A stretch of 64,000 nucleotides of DNA, taken from positions 4,603,501 to 4,667,500 of the forward strand of contig NZ_CP041387.1 of the NCBI RefSeq assembly GCF_007005445.1. The letters run 5' to 3'. The DNA comes from Rhodopseudomonas palustris (GTDB lineage: Bacteria > Pseudomonadota > Alphaproteobacteria > Rhizobiales > Xanthobacteraceae). Made by a program: the position numbers and the translations under genes. A model generated the notes under the pieces. That model worked only from the letters and a program-made list of their open reading frames with translations, made no database searches and was not told the DNA's origin. Shown here piece after piece: positions 44,881 to 54,274 of the stretch. Position 1 is the first letter of the stretch. Each line of letters begins with the position of its first letter.

Positions 44881-46649
44881 TTGGCCGGCAGCCGCACGAC
44901 GAAGCGGGCGCCGGCGACGGTCGGCTCGCCGTCTTCGCCGCGCGGACCGACGCGGTTCTCGGCCCAGATCCTGCCGCCATGGGCCTCGACGATCTGCTTG
45001 GAGATCGACAGGCCGAGGCCGGAATTCTGGCCGAAGCCCTGGTGCGGCCGGTCGGTGTAGAAGCGCTCGAAGATCTTCTCCAGCGCGTCCTCGCGGATGC
45101 CGGGGCCCTCGTCCTCGACGATGATCTCGATCTCGGCCTTGCGGCGGCGGCACAGGATGCGGACCTTGCCGCCTTCGCAGGAAAACGACTGCGCGTTGGA
45201 CAGCAGGTTGGAGATCACCTGACCGAGCCGGGAGTCATGGCCCGGCACCGAGAACTGGTCGGAGGCCGGACCGTCGAACTTGACCTCGACCATGGTGCTG
45301 TGGCCGAGCCTCGTCTCGTTGGCGACCAGCGTCAGCGTCGTCAGCAGCCTCCGCAGATCGACCTGGGCGGCGTCCTGGCGCTGCAATTCGGCGTCGAGCC
45401 GGCTGGCGTCGGAAATGTCGGAGATCAGCCGGTCGAGCCGTTTGACGTCGTGCTCGATCACGCTCAGCAGCCGCGCCCGGCTGTTGTCGGTCTTGGCCAG
45501 CGGCAGCGTCTCCACCGCCGAGCGCAGCGAGGTCAGCGGGTTCTTCAGCTCGTGCGACACGTCGGCGGCGAACCGCTCGATCGCCTCGATGCGGTTGTAA
45601 AGCGAATCCGTCATGTCGCGCAGCGCGCCCGACAGATGCCCGATCTCGTCACGGCGCTTGGTGAAGTCGGGAATCTCGACCCGGGCGCGAATGCGGCGCC
45701 GGACCCGCTCGGCGGCGTCGGCCAGCCGTCGCACCGGGCCGGCGATGGTCGAGGCCAGCAGCACCGACAGCACGAACATCACCACCGCGGCGACGCCGAA
45801 CACCTTGAGGATCGCCAGCCGCTCGGCGGTCACCATTTGGTCGATGTCGTCGCCCTGGGTCGACAGCATCAGCGAGCCGTAGATCGCCCGGAAGCGCTGC
45901 ACCGGCACCGACACCGAGACGATCACCTCGCCGCGGTCGTTGATCCGCACCATGCTGCTCTTGTGGCCTTTGAGCGATTGCGCGACCTCCTGATAGCCGT
46001 TGCCGTTCTCCGGCCCGAGCTCGCGATACAGCGGCAGGTCGCCGCGATTGAACCAGGTTCGGATCGCGATCATCGCCCGCTCGACGATGCCGGGCTTCTC
46101 CGCCGTCGGCGGCGGCAAATCGAACCGCATCACGTCGCCGCGGCCGTACAGGCTGCGGCTGTCGAGGATCAGCACACCGTCGCGGTCGTAGATCCGGGCG
46201 CGGGTCTTGGTCGGCGAGATCAGCCGCCGCAGCACCGGCGCGACGCGCTCGGGATTGATCGGAAAGTCCAGCAGCGCGTACTCGTCCGGCGGGCCGTAGC
46301 TTTCGCCGGTCTTGAGGTCGAGCAGCCGGTCGGGATCGATGGTGATGGTGTTGGTTTCGACCGTGGCCGACGCGGCGATCGCGCCGGCGATGATCTCGGC
46401 CTGCACCAGCAGGCTCTGGGCGCGGGCGTCGATCAGGCCGGCGCGGAATTGCGACAGGTACAGGATGCTCGTCGACAGCGCGAGCAGGCCGGCGAGGTTC
46501 AGCGACAGAATTCGCCGCGTCAGGCTGGAGAAGCTGAGCGTGAAGAAGAACTGCCCGGTGCGGCGCACCCAGTCGAGCGGCCGCGGCCAGCGGCGGCCGC
46601 GCGCCGGAGTCTCGTCGCGCGACGAGGAGGCGTCCTCGGTGTCGCGCAT
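44877..46649 (-). CDS. chvG: Sensor histidine kinase ChvG (ExoS/BvrS family)
   Basis: A 590-aa membrane kinase. Two transmembrane segments (about 47-67 and 295-315) flank a periplasmic domain with TITIDPDRLLDLKTGESYG and the FPINPERVAPVLRRL block typical of ChvG. After a HAMP domain come HisKA with FAADVSHELKNPLTSLRSA, N box ISNLLSNAQSFS, G1 EDEGPGI and GLGLSI. In relatives ChvG responds to acid/envelope signals and is held off by ExoR. The start ATG at 46649 was preferred to the TTG at 46679. Confidence 0.93.
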   Translation of the reverse strand: MRDTEDASSSRDETPARGRRWPRPLDWVRRTGQFFFTLSFSSLTRRILSLNLAGLLALSTSILYLSQFRAGLIDARAQSLLVQAEIIAGAIAASATVETNTITIDPDRLLDLKTGESYGPPDEYALLDFPINPERVAPVLRRLISPTKTRARIYDRDGVLILDSRSLYGRGDVMRFDLPPPTAEKPGIVERAMIAIRTWFNRGDLPLYRELGPENGNGYQEVAQSLKGHKSSMVRINDRGEVIVSVSVPVQRFRAIYGSLMLSTQGDDIDQMVTAERLAILKVFGVAAVVMFVLSVLLASTIAGPVRRLADAAERVRRRIRARVEIPDFTKRRDEIGHLSGALRDMTDSLYNRIEAIERFAADVSHELKNPLTSLRSAVETLPLAKTDNSRARLLSVIEHDVKRLDRLISDISDASRLDAELQRQDAAQVDLRRLLTTLTLVANETRLGHSTMVEVKFDGPASDQFSVPGHDSRLGQVISNLLSNAQSFSCEGGKVRILCRRRKAEIEIIVEDEGPGIREDALEKIFERFYTDRPHQGFGQNSGLGLSISKQIVEAHGGRIWAENRVGPRGEDGEPTVAGARFVVRLPAK

Positions 46650-46784
46650 ATCTGGATCAGGCGAGGTGCGATCTAGCAATGGCCATCAGCCCGATGGTTG
46701 CCGACACGCGCATGGCGCGCGTCGCGGAGTGTAGCGCAATGCGGCGACATCGTCAGCCGCAGCGCCGGCGGCACGCCGCCCCGA

Positions 46785-47486
46785 TCAGATTTCCTTGAAA
46801 CGATAGCCGACGCCGTACAGCGTCTCGATCATCTCGAACTCGTCGTCGACCGCCTTGAACTTCTTGCGCAGCCGCTTGATGTGGCTGTCGATGGTGCGGT
46901 CGTCGACATAGACCTGATCGTCGTAGGCGGCGTCCATCAGCGCGTTGCGGCTCTTCACCACGCCGGGCCGGGTCGCGAGCGCCTGCAGGATCAGGAATTC
47001 GGTGACGGTGAGGGTCACCGGCTCGTTCTTCCAGGTGCAGGTATGCCGCTCCGGGTCCATCCGCAGCGGACCGCGGTCGAGCGCCTTGGCGTCGTTTTCC
47101 TTCGGGGCGGCGGCGGGGTCTTTCGGCGCCGAACGCCGCAGTACCGCCTTGACGCGTTCGACCAGCAGACGTTGCGAGAACGGTTTGCGGATGAAATCGT
47201 CGGCGCCCATCTTCAGGCCGAACAGCTCGTCGATCTCCTCATCCTTGGAGGTCAGGAAGATCACCGGCAGATCGGACTTCTGCCGCAACCGCCGCAGCGT
47301 CTCCATGCCGTCCATCCGCGGCATCTTGATATCGAGGATGGCGAGGTCGGGCGGCGTGGTGCGGAAGCCGTCGAGCGCCGAGGCGCCGTCGGTGTAGGTC
47401 ATGATCCGGTAGCCTTCGGCTTCCAGCGCGATCGACACCGAGGTCAGGATGTTGCGGTCGTCGTCGACCAAAGCGATTGTAGGCAT
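46785..47486 (-). CDS. chvI: Response regulator ChvI
   Basis: A 233-aa OmpR-family regulator, partner of ChvG. The receiver shows [15 protein letters not shown], the phospho-acceptor Asp in [13 protein letters not shown], and the Lys in RKPFSQRLL; the winged-helix output domain reads [23 protein letters not shown] and [23 protein letters not shown] precedes the ATG at 47486. In relatives ChvI regulates envelope, acid-response and virulence/symbiosis genes and acts near pckA. Divergent from hugZ. Confidence 0.95.
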   Translation of the reverse strand: MPTIALVDDDRNILTSVSIALEAEGYRIMTYTDGASALDGFRTTPPDLAILDIKMPRMDGMETLRRLRQKSDLPVIFLTSKDEEIDELFGLKMGADDFIRKPFSQRLLVERVKAVLRRSAPKDPAAAPKENDAKALDRGPLRMDPERHTCTWKNEPVTLTVTEFLILQALATRPGVVKSRNALMDAAYDDQVYVDDRTIDSHIKRLRKKFKAVDDEFEMIETLYGVGYRFKEI

Positions 47487-47719
47487 GAAGCTTCTTTCCG
47501 AAACGGCGTGGCGAGACAGCGAAACGATTCGGCGATCCGCGGTGTGAGGTGGCCCAGAAAGCACAGTCAACCAGCAATGCAAGCTGGGCTGAAATGTGGC
47601 CGGTTCCGAATTCGCGCGATCGGCCCATGCGGGGGCTGATATATGCCGCATTTTCAGACCGCAAAGGGGCTTGAAGCCAATCATTGGCAGAAACTAAGCC
47701 CCAGCAGACAGGTGTTTCG

Positions 47720-48454
47720 ATGCAGCCGACCTCCGAATTCAGCGCCCCGAAGCTCGCCAAATCGCTGCTGCGCCGCCGCCGCGAGGGGGCGCTGGCGACG
47801 CTGATGCAGTCCGGCGGTGCGCCGTATTGCTCGCTGGTCAATCTCGCCAGCCATCCCGATGGCTCGCCATTGCTGCTGATCTCGCGGCTGGCGGTTCACA
47901 CCCGAAACCTGTTGGCGGACCCGCGGGTGTCGCTGATGCTGGACGAGCGCGCCGCCGGCGATCCGCTGGAGGGCGCACGGATCATGTTGCTCGGCACCGC
48001 CGTCGAGGCCGGCGCCGACGATGGCCCGCTATGGCGGCGGCGCTACCTCGCGGCGCATCCGGCGGCGGAGGGCTACATCGACTTCGCCGACTTTTCGCTG
48101 TTCAAAATCGAAACCTCGGGTCTTCATCTGGTCGCCGGGTTCGGCCGGATCCTCGACCTCGCGCCGGACCGCTACCTGACCGACCTGCGCGGTGCCGAAG
48201 CGCTGCTCGACGTGGAGGCCTCCGCGGTCGCGCACATCAACGCGGATCATTCAGGTACGATGAAGCTGTATGCCACCCAGCTACTCGGCGCCGCCGAAGC
48301 CGACTGGCGGTGCACCGGAATCGATCCCGAAGGCCTCGATCTGCAATGCGGCCGTGCGACACTGCGGCTCGACTTTCCGGACCGCGTCGAAAATCCTGTT
48401 GCATTGCGGGACATGCTGAAACGCATGGCTGACATTGCCCGCAAAGCGGAATGA
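47720..48454 (+). CDS. HugZ-family heme-associated FMN-binding split-barrel protein
   Basis: A 244-aa protein with an N-terminal pyridoxamine-5'-phosphate oxidase-like split barrel (REGALATLMQSGGAPYCSLVN, PLLLISRLAVHTRNLLADPRVSLML) and a C-terminal DUF2470 domain (VAHINADHSGTMKLYA). This combination is found in HugZ-type heme utilisation proteins, some with heme oxygenase activity. Heme use here is inferred from the family. ATG at 47720 follows AGGTG; a TTG upstream at 47684 is less likely. Confidence 0.83.
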   Translation: MQPTSEFSAPKLAKSLLRRRREGALATLMQSGGAPYCSLVNLASHPDGSPLLLISRLAVHTRNLLADPRVSLMLDERAAGDPLEGARIMLLGTAVEAGADDGPLWRRRYLAAHPAAEGYIDFADFSLFKIETSGLHLVAGFGRILDLAPDRYLTDLRGAEALLDVEASAVAHINADHSGTMKLYATQLLGAAEADWRCTGIDPEGLDLQCGRATLRLDFPDRVENPVALRDMLKRMADIARKAE

Positions 48455-48645
48455 CTTGAGCCAGCGCAATGTCGATCGGCGGTAAACGAAATACTGCCGG
48501 CCGGGTTGGCAAAGCCCTCGTTCGCCACTATTCAGTCGCCCCACCGGAGCCGGCAGGTATATACTGATGTGTACCGCGGCCGGTGATGCGCGTTGGCGGC
48601 AATCGCGCGATCGAGACAACGCGGATTCTTCAGGAGGGTCTATTC

Positions 48646-50259
48646 GTGCAAGAGACGGGCGTGCATAACGGTGCTTACGGCGCCGACAAATTCGGCCTCA
48701 AAAATCTCACAGGCGTGTACTGGAACTTCGGTGCACCCCAGCTCTACGAGCACGCGCTGAAGAACGGCGAGGCGGTGTTGTCGTCGGACGGCGCGCTGGT
48801 CGCGGACACCGGCGTGTTCACCGGCCGCAGCCCCAAGGATAAGTTCACGGTCCGCGACGCTACCACCGAAAATACCATGTGGTGGGGTGGTAATCAGTCG
48901 ATTACCGCCGACCAGTTCGAGACGCTGTACCAGGACTTCCTCAAGCACGCCGAAGGCATGACGCTGTTCGCGCAGGACCTGTACGGCGGCGCCGATCCGA
49001 CCTTCCGCATCAAGACCCGCGTTTACACCGAGCTCGCCTGGCACTCGCTGTTCATCCGCACGCTGCTGCGCCGTCCCGAGCGCGCCGAGCTGGAGAGCTT
49101 CGTTCCCGAGCTGACGCTGATCGATTTGCCGAGCTTCCGCGCCGACCCGGCGCGCCACGGCTGCCGCTCCGAGAACGTCGTCGCGATCGACTTCGCCCGT
49201 AAGATCGTGCTGATCGGCGGCACTCAGTACGCCGGCGAGATGAAGAAGAGCGTGTTCACCACGCTGAACTACTACCTGCCCGAGAAGGGTGTGCTGCCGA
49301 TGCACTGCTCGGCCAATGTCGGCCCGAGCGGCGACACCGCGATCTTCTTCGGCCTGTCCGGCACCGGCAAGACCACGCTGTCGGCCGATCCGAACCGCAC
49401 GCTGATCGGCGACGACGAGCACGGCTGGGGCAAGGACGGCGTCTTCAACTTCGAAGGCGGCTGCTACGCCAAGTGCATCAAGCTGTCGGCCGAGAACGAG
49501 CCGGAAATCTACGCCGCCTCGACCCGCTTCGGCGCCGTGCTCGAGAACGTCGTGCTCGGCGAGATCGACCGCAAGCCGGACTTCGACGACGGCTCCAAGA
49601 CCGAGAACACCCGCTCCGCCTATCCGCTGGAGTCGATCCCGAATGCGTCGCTGACCGGCCGCGCCGGCCAGCCGAAGAACGTGGTGATGCTCGCCGCCGA
49701 CGCGTTCGGCGTGATGCCGCCGATCGCCAAGCTGACCCCCGCGCAGGCGATGTACCACTTCCTGTCCGGCTACACCGCCAAGGTCGCCGGCACCGAGCGC
49801 GGCGTCACCGAGCCGACCCCGGAATTCTCGACCTGCTTCGGCTCGCCGTTCCTGCCGCGCGATCCGTCGGTGTACGGCAACATGCTGCGCGAGCTGATCG
49901 CCAAGCACAATGTCGACTGCTGGCTGGTCAACACCGGCTGGACCGGCGGCATCTACGGCACCGGCCACCGCATGCCGATCAAGGTCACCCGCGCGCTGCT
50001 GACCGCGGCGCTGGACGGCTCCTTGCGCAACGTCGAATTCCGCACCGATCCGTATTTCGGCTTCGCGGTGCCGACCGCGCTGCCGGGCGTGCCGAGCGAG
50101 ATCCTCGACCCGGTCAAGACCTGGGCCGACAAGGCGGCGTTCGACACCACCGCGCGCAAGCTGGTCGGCATGTTCCAGAAGAACTTCGCCAAGTTCGAAG
50201 CGCAGGTCGACGCAGAAGTCCGCGCCGCCGCGCCGGACGTCAAGATCGCCGCCGAGTAA
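48646..50259 (+). CDS. pckA: Phosphoenolpyruvate carboxykinase (ATP)
   Basis: Decarboxylates and phosphorylates oxaloacetate to PEP, the entry to gluconeogenesis. The 537-aa protein shows [16 protein letters not shown], the kinase-1 P-loop [22 protein letters not shown], and [10 protein letters not shown]. The GTG at 48646 is preceded by an excellent AGGAGGGTC, while upstream ATGs (48583, 48586) would add an atypical leader. It follows chvI/hugZ as in other alphaproteobacteria. The TATACT at 48560 may be a -10 element. Two strong hairpins follow the stop. Confidence 0.97.
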   Translation: MQETGVHNGAYGADKFGLKNLTGVYWNFGAPQLYEHALKNGEAVLSSDGALVADTGVFTGRSPKDKFTVRDATTENTMWWGGNQSITADQFETLYQDFLKHAEGMTLFAQDLYGGADPTFRIKTRVYTELAWHSLFIRTLLRRPERAELESFVPELTLIDLPSFRADPARHGCRSENVVAIDFARKIVLIGGTQYAGEMKKSVFTTLNYYLPEKGVLPMHCSANVGPSGDTAIFFGLSGTGKTTLSADPNRTLIGDDEHGWGKDGVFNFEGGCYAKCIKLSAENEPEIYAASTRFGAVLENVVLGEIDRKPDFDDGSKTENTRSAYPLESIPNASLTGRAGQPKNVVMLAADAFGVMPPIAKLTPAQAMYHFLSGYTAKVAGTERGVTEPTPEFSTCFGSPFLPRDPSVYGNMLRELIAKHNVDCWLVNTGWTGGIYGTGHRMPIKVTRALLTAALDGSLRNVEFRTDPYFGFAVPTALPGVPSEILDPVKTWADKAAFDTTARKLVGMFQKNFAKFEAQVDAEVRAAAPDVKIAAE

Positions 50260-50320
50260 GCTCGACGACGATCGCTTCAAATACAAAGGGCGGCCCCTGG
50301 CAGGCCGTGTGAAAAGTCGA

Positions 50321-50388
50321 AGGCTCCGGTTTTTCCGGAGCCTCAGAGCGCTGACAAACCCCGTCGATTTTCGGCGGGGTTTTGTTTT
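50321..50388 (+). terminator. Double intrinsic terminator after pckA
   Basis: First hairpin: aggctccgg/ccggagcct, nine perfect pairs around ttttt (50321-50343). Second: aaaccccgtcg/cggcggggttt, eleven pairs with one wobble (50356-50382), followed by tgttttt. The second is a textbook rho-independent terminator. Both lie within the inverted-repeat element. Confidence 0.8.
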
Positions 50389-50414
50389 TGGCGAGTGGCG
50401 CAGCGCCGGCTGTG

Positions 50415-50545
50415 TCAGCCTGGCACTGGAATCGGCCCGGGGGGCAGTGCGAGGGCAATCTTCTTGATGTTCTGGGCGGCGGCTGCCAGCACGCATTCCC
50501 AGCCGGCGCGCCGATGCGGCCCAGTCCAACCGACGCGTTCAGTCC
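50415..50545 (-). pseudogene. Possible transposase C-terminal remnant
   Basis: On the minus strand, within the inverted-repeat element, one frame reads GWECVLAAAAQNIKKIALAL and ends at TGA (50417-50415). The A-Q-N-I-K-K pattern is typical of the last helix of DDE-domain transposases of the IS1182/IS5 kind. No start codon or upstream transposase sequence remains. The match is short, so this is tentative. Confidence 0.35.
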
Positions 50546-50609
50546 TCACACAGCCTGCCAGGGGCCGCCCTTTCGCATGTGCGCGGGACTGCAGCGATAG
50601 GCGAGGAAG

Positions 50610-51422
50610 CTACTCGCCCGCCTTGTCGCCGCCCTTCAGCGCGTCGGGCTTCGGCATCAGCACGATGTTGTAGCCGGAATCGACGTAGTGGGTTTCGCCG
50701 GTGACGCCGCCCGAAAGATCGGAGAGCAGATACAGCGCCGAGCCGCCGAGTTCTTCCAGCGTGACGCCGCGGCCGAGCGGCGAGTGTTTTTCCATGAAAC
50801 CGAACATCGCGCGCGAGTCGCCGATGCCGGCGCCGGCCAGCGTCCGCACCGGACCGGCCGACACCGCATTGACGCGGATGCCCTTGGGGCCGAGGTCGCA
50901 GGCGAGATAGCGCACGCTGGCTTCCAGCGCCGCCTTGGCGAGACCCATCACATTGTAGTTAGGCATCGCCCGCTCGGACGCGCCGAAGGTCAGCGTGATC
51001 ATCGCGCCGCCGTCCGGCATCAGCGCCGCGGCGCGCTTGGCGACCTCGGTGAACGAGAAGCAGGAGATCACCATGGTGCGCGAAAAATTGGCGCGGCTGG
51101 TGTCGATGTACTGGCCGCGCAGCTCGTTCTTGTCGGAGAAGCCGATCGCGTGGATCACGAAGTCGAGCTTGCCCCACTTCTCCTTCAGCGTCTCGAATAC
51201 CGCGTCGACGCTGGCGATGTCCTCGACGTCGCAGGGCAGCACCAGGTCGGAATTCAGCGACTGCGCCAGCGGCTTGACCCGGCGCGCCAGCGCCTCGCCC
51301 TGATAGGTAAAGGCGAGCTCGGCGCCGTGCGCCGCCAGCGTCTTCGCCATGCCCCAGGCGATCGAATGGTCGTTGGCGACGCCCATGATCAGCCCGCGCT
51401 TGCCCTGCATCAGTTGTTGCAT
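50610..51422 (-). CDS. fabI: Enoyl-ACP reductase FabI
   Basis: NADH-dependent reductase of the last step of each fatty-acid elongation cycle, an SDR-fold enzyme. The 270-aa protein shows GLIMGVANDHSIAWGMAKTLA, FVIHAIGFSDKNELRG, and the catalytic Tyr-x6-Lys in NYNVMGLAKAALEASVRYLA. fabB and fabA lie upstream on the same strand, so the three form an unsaturated fatty-acid gene cluster, with a repeat between fabB and fabI. Confidence 0.95.
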   Translation of the reverse strand: MQQLMQGKRGLIMGVANDHSIAWGMAKTLAAHGAELAFTYQGEALARRVKPLAQSLNSDLVLPCDVEDIASVDAVFETLKEKWGKLDFVIHAIGFSDKNELRGQYIDTSRANFSRTMVISCFSFTEVAKRAAALMPDGGAMITLTFGASERAMPNYNVMGLAKAALEASVRYLACDLGPKGIRVNAVSAGPVRTLAGAGIGDSRAMFGFMEKHSPLGRGVTLEELGGSALYLLSDLSGGVTGETHYVDSGYNIVLMPKPDALKGGDKAGE

Positions 51423-51444
51423 TGTCGTCGCTCTCTGGTTCGGG

Positions 51445-51545
51445 CCTCATCCTGAGGAGCGCGCGCCAGCGCGCGTCTCGAAGGATGAAGCGGTCAACAA
51501 CTCATGGTTCGAGACGGCGCCAACAGGCGCCTCCTCACCATGAGG
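51445..51545. repeat. Dispersed intergenic repeat between fabB and fabI
   Basis: Begins cctcatcctgaggagc and ends ctcctcaccatgagg, inverted ends of a ~101-bp unit with an inner gcgcgccagcgcgc palindrome and ggcgccaacaggcgcc. This unit is frequent in Bradyrhizobiaceae genomes and can fold into a long hairpin; here it may attenuate transcription from fabB into fabI. Confidence 0.7.
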
Positions 51546-51596
51546 GGCGTAGCACATGGATATGGCATCTCGCCGGGCCGGCGAGAGCCGCAGAAG

Positions 51597-52823
51597 TCAC
51601 GCCTCCAGCCGCTTGAACACCAGCGTCGCGTTGGTGCCGCCGAAGCCGAACGAATTCGACAGCACGGCGCCGAGCTTGGCGTTTTCGACCCGCTTGCGCA
51701 CGATCGGCATGTCGGCGAACACCGGGTCGAGCTCGGTGATGTTGGCGCTTTCGCAGATGAAGCCGTTCTGCATCATCAGCAGCGAGTAGATCGCCTCCTG
51801 CACGCCGGTGGCGCCGAGCGAATGTCCGGTCAGCGCCTTGGTGGCCGAGATCGGCGGGCACTTGTCGCCGGCGCCGAACACGTTGCGGAGCGCGTTGATC
51901 TCCGGCGGGTCGCCGGCCGGCGTCGAGGTCGCGTGCGGGTTGATGTAGTCGATCTTGATGCCGCCGGTGGTCGCCAGCGCCATCTTCATGCAGCGCTCGG
52001 CGCCCTCGCCCGACGGCGCCACCATGTCGTAGCCGTCCGAGGTCGCACCGTAGCCGATGATCTCGCCGTAGATCTTGGCACCGCGCGCCTTGGCGTGCTC
52101 GAGCTCTTCCAGCACCAGCACGCCGGCGCCGCCGGCGATCACGAAGCCGTCGCGGCTGATATCGTACGGACGCGACGCGGTGGCCGGAGTATCGTTGTAC
52201 TTCGACGACATCGCCCCCATCGCGTCGAACAGCACCGACAGCGACCAGTCGAGCTCCTCGCAGCCGCCGGCGAACATCACGTCCTGCTTGCCCCACTGGA
52301 TCAGCTCGTAGGCGTTGCCGATGCAATGGTTCGACGTCGCACAGGCCGACGAGATCGAGTAGTTGACGCCCTTGATCTTGAACCAGGTCGCCAGCGTCGC
52401 CGACGCGGTCGAGCTCATCGCCTTCGGTACCGCGAACGGCCCGACGCGCTTGGGGCCCTTGGTGCGGGTGATGTCGGCGGCTTCGACGATGGTGCGCGCC
52501 GACGGGCCGCCCGAGCCCATCACGATGCCGGTCCGCTCGTTCGAGATCTCGGACTCTTCCAGCCCGGAATCGGCGATCGCCTGCTCCATCGCGACGTGGT
52601 TCCACGCCGCGCCTTCGCCGAGGAACCGCATCGCGCGACGATCGACCACATCGGCCGGATTCAGCGTCGGTGCGCCCTGCACCTGCGAACGGAATCCGAG
52701 CTCGGCGTGCTTCTCGGCACGAGAGATACCCGGCTTGGCGTCGTACAGGCTCGCCAGAACTTCCTGCGTGTTGTTACCAATCGACGAGACGATCCCCATC
52801 CCCGTCACAACAACTCGTCTCAT
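51597..52823 (-). CDS. fabB: Beta-ketoacyl-ACP synthase I FabB
   Basis: Condensing enzyme needed for unsaturated fatty-acid elongation. The 408-aa thiolase-fold protein has the active-site Cys in [17 protein letters not shown], His in [14 protein letters not shown], and Lys/His in [15 protein letters not shown], plus the C-terminal [15 protein letters not shown]. Its neighbour fabA on the same strand, 66 bp upstream, marks it as FabB rather than FabF. Confidence 0.96.
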   Translation of the reverse strand: MRRVVVTGMGIVSSIGNNTQEVLASLYDAKPGISRAEKHAELGFRSQVQGAPTLNPADVVDRRAMRFLGEGAAWNHVAMEQAIADSGLEESEISNERTGIVMGSGGPSARTIVEAADITRTKGPKRVGPFAVPKAMSSTASATLATWFKIKGVNYSISSACATSNHCIGNAYELIQWGKQDVMFAGGCEELDWSLSVLFDAMGAMSSKYNDTPATASRPYDISRDGFVIAGGAGVLVLEELEHAKARGAKIYGEIIGYGATSDGYDMVAPSGEGAERCMKMALATTGGIKIDYINPHATSTPAGDPPEINALRNVFGAGDKCPPISATKALTGHSLGATGVQEAIYSLLMMQNGFICESANITELDPVFADMPIVRKRVENAKLGAVLSNSFGFGGTNATLVFKRLEA

Positions 52824-52889
52824 GTGATCGCCTCGTTCATTCCAGGGTCGTTCGCGGCTGGCGCGACGGCGCGCGACCAGCCCAACTCG

Positions 52890-53417
52890 CTAGCCACCAA
52901 CCGGCTGCGCCGTCTGCTTGAACAGACCGACTTTCAGATCCTTTGCGCGGTAGATGATCTCGTCGTCGGCCGAAAGCCAGCCATCGGCAATGCCGAGCCA
53001 CAGCTTCGAGCGCATCACCCGCTTGATGTCGACATTGTAAACGATCTTGCTGATGTGCGGCAGCACCTGACCGGTGAACTTTAGTTCGCCGAGACCGAGC
53101 GCGCGGCCCGGCCCTTCGCCGCCGACCCAGCCGAGAAAGAAACCGACCATCTGCCACATCGCATCGAGGCCGAGGCAACCCGGCATCACCGGATCGTTCT
53201 TGAAGTGACAGGCGAAAAACCACAGGTCCGGATTGACGTCGAGCTCGGCGCGAATGTGGCCCTTGCCGAATTCGCCGCCGTCCTCCGTGATGGTGGTGAT
53301 CCGGTCGAACATCAGCATCGGCGGCAACGGCAATTGGGCGTTGCCGGCCCCGAACAATTCGCCGCGGCCGCAGGCCAGCAAGTCTTCATATTCGTAGCTG
53401 GAGCGACGGTCCCGCAT
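52890..53417 (-). CDS. fabA: 3-hydroxydecanoyl-ACP dehydratase/isomerase FabA
   Basis: Dehydrates 3-hydroxydecanoyl-ACP and isomerises the product, committing carbon to unsaturated fatty acids. The 175-aa hot-dog protein has the catalytic His71 in [14 protein letters not shown] and Asp85 in CLGLDAMWQ. The ATG at 53417 gives the expected N-terminus ([20 protein letters not shown]); the frame open to 53465 is rejected. Divergent from irr with a 258-bp shared upstream region, in which I could not pick out a confident operator. Confidence 0.96.
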   Translation of the reverse strand: MRDRRSSYEYEDLLACGRGELFGAGNAQLPLPPMLMFDRITTITEDGGEFGKGHIRAELDVNPDLWFFACHFKNDPVMPGCLGLDAMWQMVGFFLGWVGGEGPGRALGLGELKFTGQVLPHISKIVYNVDIKRVMRSKLWLGIADGWLSADDEIIYRAKDLKVGLFKQTAQPVGG

Positions 53418-53675
53418 GCGACGATGCCTTTTCTTGGTTCGATCGAGAGGATTTGGCCACCTCACGCGACCGGTTTTGAGTGCGTGCGCGAGGCGCGCCC
53501 GGTGAATGCGCGGGTCTGTAACATAGGCATATTGCCCCGCCTAGCGGCACCTCCGGGATCCTCCTTAAGCAAAACGACCGAGCCCCGCCAGTTGCGAGAC
53601 GCTTGCACGACTGAGGAATGCTTCCTATAATCACAGGATGCAGTGCAAATAGTAGCGCAGCAGGGGTACGCAATC

Positions 53676-54167
53676 GTGGACATTGGTGAGCACGTAGCTT
53701 TTCTGCGAGAGGAACCGGCTCAGGAGGCTCATTCGCATGCAGAGCCCCGCCTGAACGGCTGTCCTTGGCACGATGTCAACGAGATGCTGCAATCTGTGGG
53801 ATTGCGGCCGACCCGGCAGCGGATGGCGCTGGGATGGCTGCTGTTCGGTAAGGGCGACCGCCATCTCACGGCTGAAATGCTGTACGAAGAGGCCAGCCAG
53901 GCCAAGGTTCCGGTGTCGTTGGCGACGGTTTACAACACCCTGAACCAGCTCACTGAAGTCGGCCTGCTGCGGCAGGTCAGCGTCGACGGCACCAAGACCT
54001 ATTTCGACACCAATGTGTCGGCGCACCAGCACTTCTATCTCGAGAACAACCACGAGCTGATCGACATTCCGAATGCCGATCTCGAGCTGAAGGCGACGCC
54101 GGAAGTTCCGGACGGCTACGAGATCGCGCGGGTCGACGTCGTGGTGCGGCTGCGTAAGCGCGGCTGA
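53676..54167 (+). CDS. irr: Iron response regulator Irr (Fur family)
   Basis: Fur-family regulator that controls heme synthesis and iron genes in Bradyrhizobium and relatives and is degraded on heme binding. Starting at the GTG at 53676 the protein has 163 aa, the length of B. japonicum Irr, and puts the heme regulatory motif GCPWHDV at Cys29-Pro30, as in that protein. The winged helix (RPTRQRMALGWLLFGKG, VSLATVYNTLNQLTEVGLL) is intact. The second heme site, normally His117-His118-His119, reads His-Gln-His here. An upstream GTG at 53643 is an alternative start. Confidence 0.92.
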   Translation: MDIGEHVAFLREEPAQEAHSHAEPRLNGCPWHDVNEMLQSVGLRPTRQRMALGWLLFGKGDRHLTAEMLYEEASQAKVPVSLATVYNTLNQLTEVGLLRQVSVDGTKTYFDTNVSAHQHFYLENNHELIDIPNADLELKATPEVPDGYEIARVDVVVRLRKRG

Positions 54168-54202
54168 AGCCCCGGCTTGGAGCTATTCTTGGTGACGGTT
54201 TG

Positions 54203-54232
54203 GCCCGAGAGCGGTGAGCTCCCGGGCTTTTT
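54203..54232 (+). terminator. Intrinsic terminator after irr
   Basis: gcccgagagc (54203-54212) pairs with gctcccgggc (54218-54227) with one mismatch, followed directly by ttttt. It lies 35 bp beyond the irr stop. Confidence 0.8.
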
Positions 54233-54274
54233 CGCGTCAGCGCGCAGGCGCCGTTGTCCGCGGCACGGCCGCGA

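Larger units (their letters stand above)
50285..50573. mobile_element. 289-bp element with 28-bp inverted repeats (MITE-like or IS remnant)
   Basis: The arms at 50285-50312 and 50546-50573 are inverted copies matching at 27 of 28 positions (core gggcggcccctggcaggc). Between them lie two perfect hairpins and, on the minus strand, a stretch resembling the C-terminus of a DDE transposase. The element fills most of the 350-bp gap between pckA and fabI. No flanking target duplication could be recognised. It could be a MITE, an IS remnant or a large palindromic repeat. Confidence 0.6.

Noticed and set aside
48640..50529. 629-aa minus-strand open frame across pckA
   Set aside because: Shadow of pckA on the opposite strand; composition and lack of motifs mark it as non-coding apart from the short transposase-like stretch in another frame at its upstream end.
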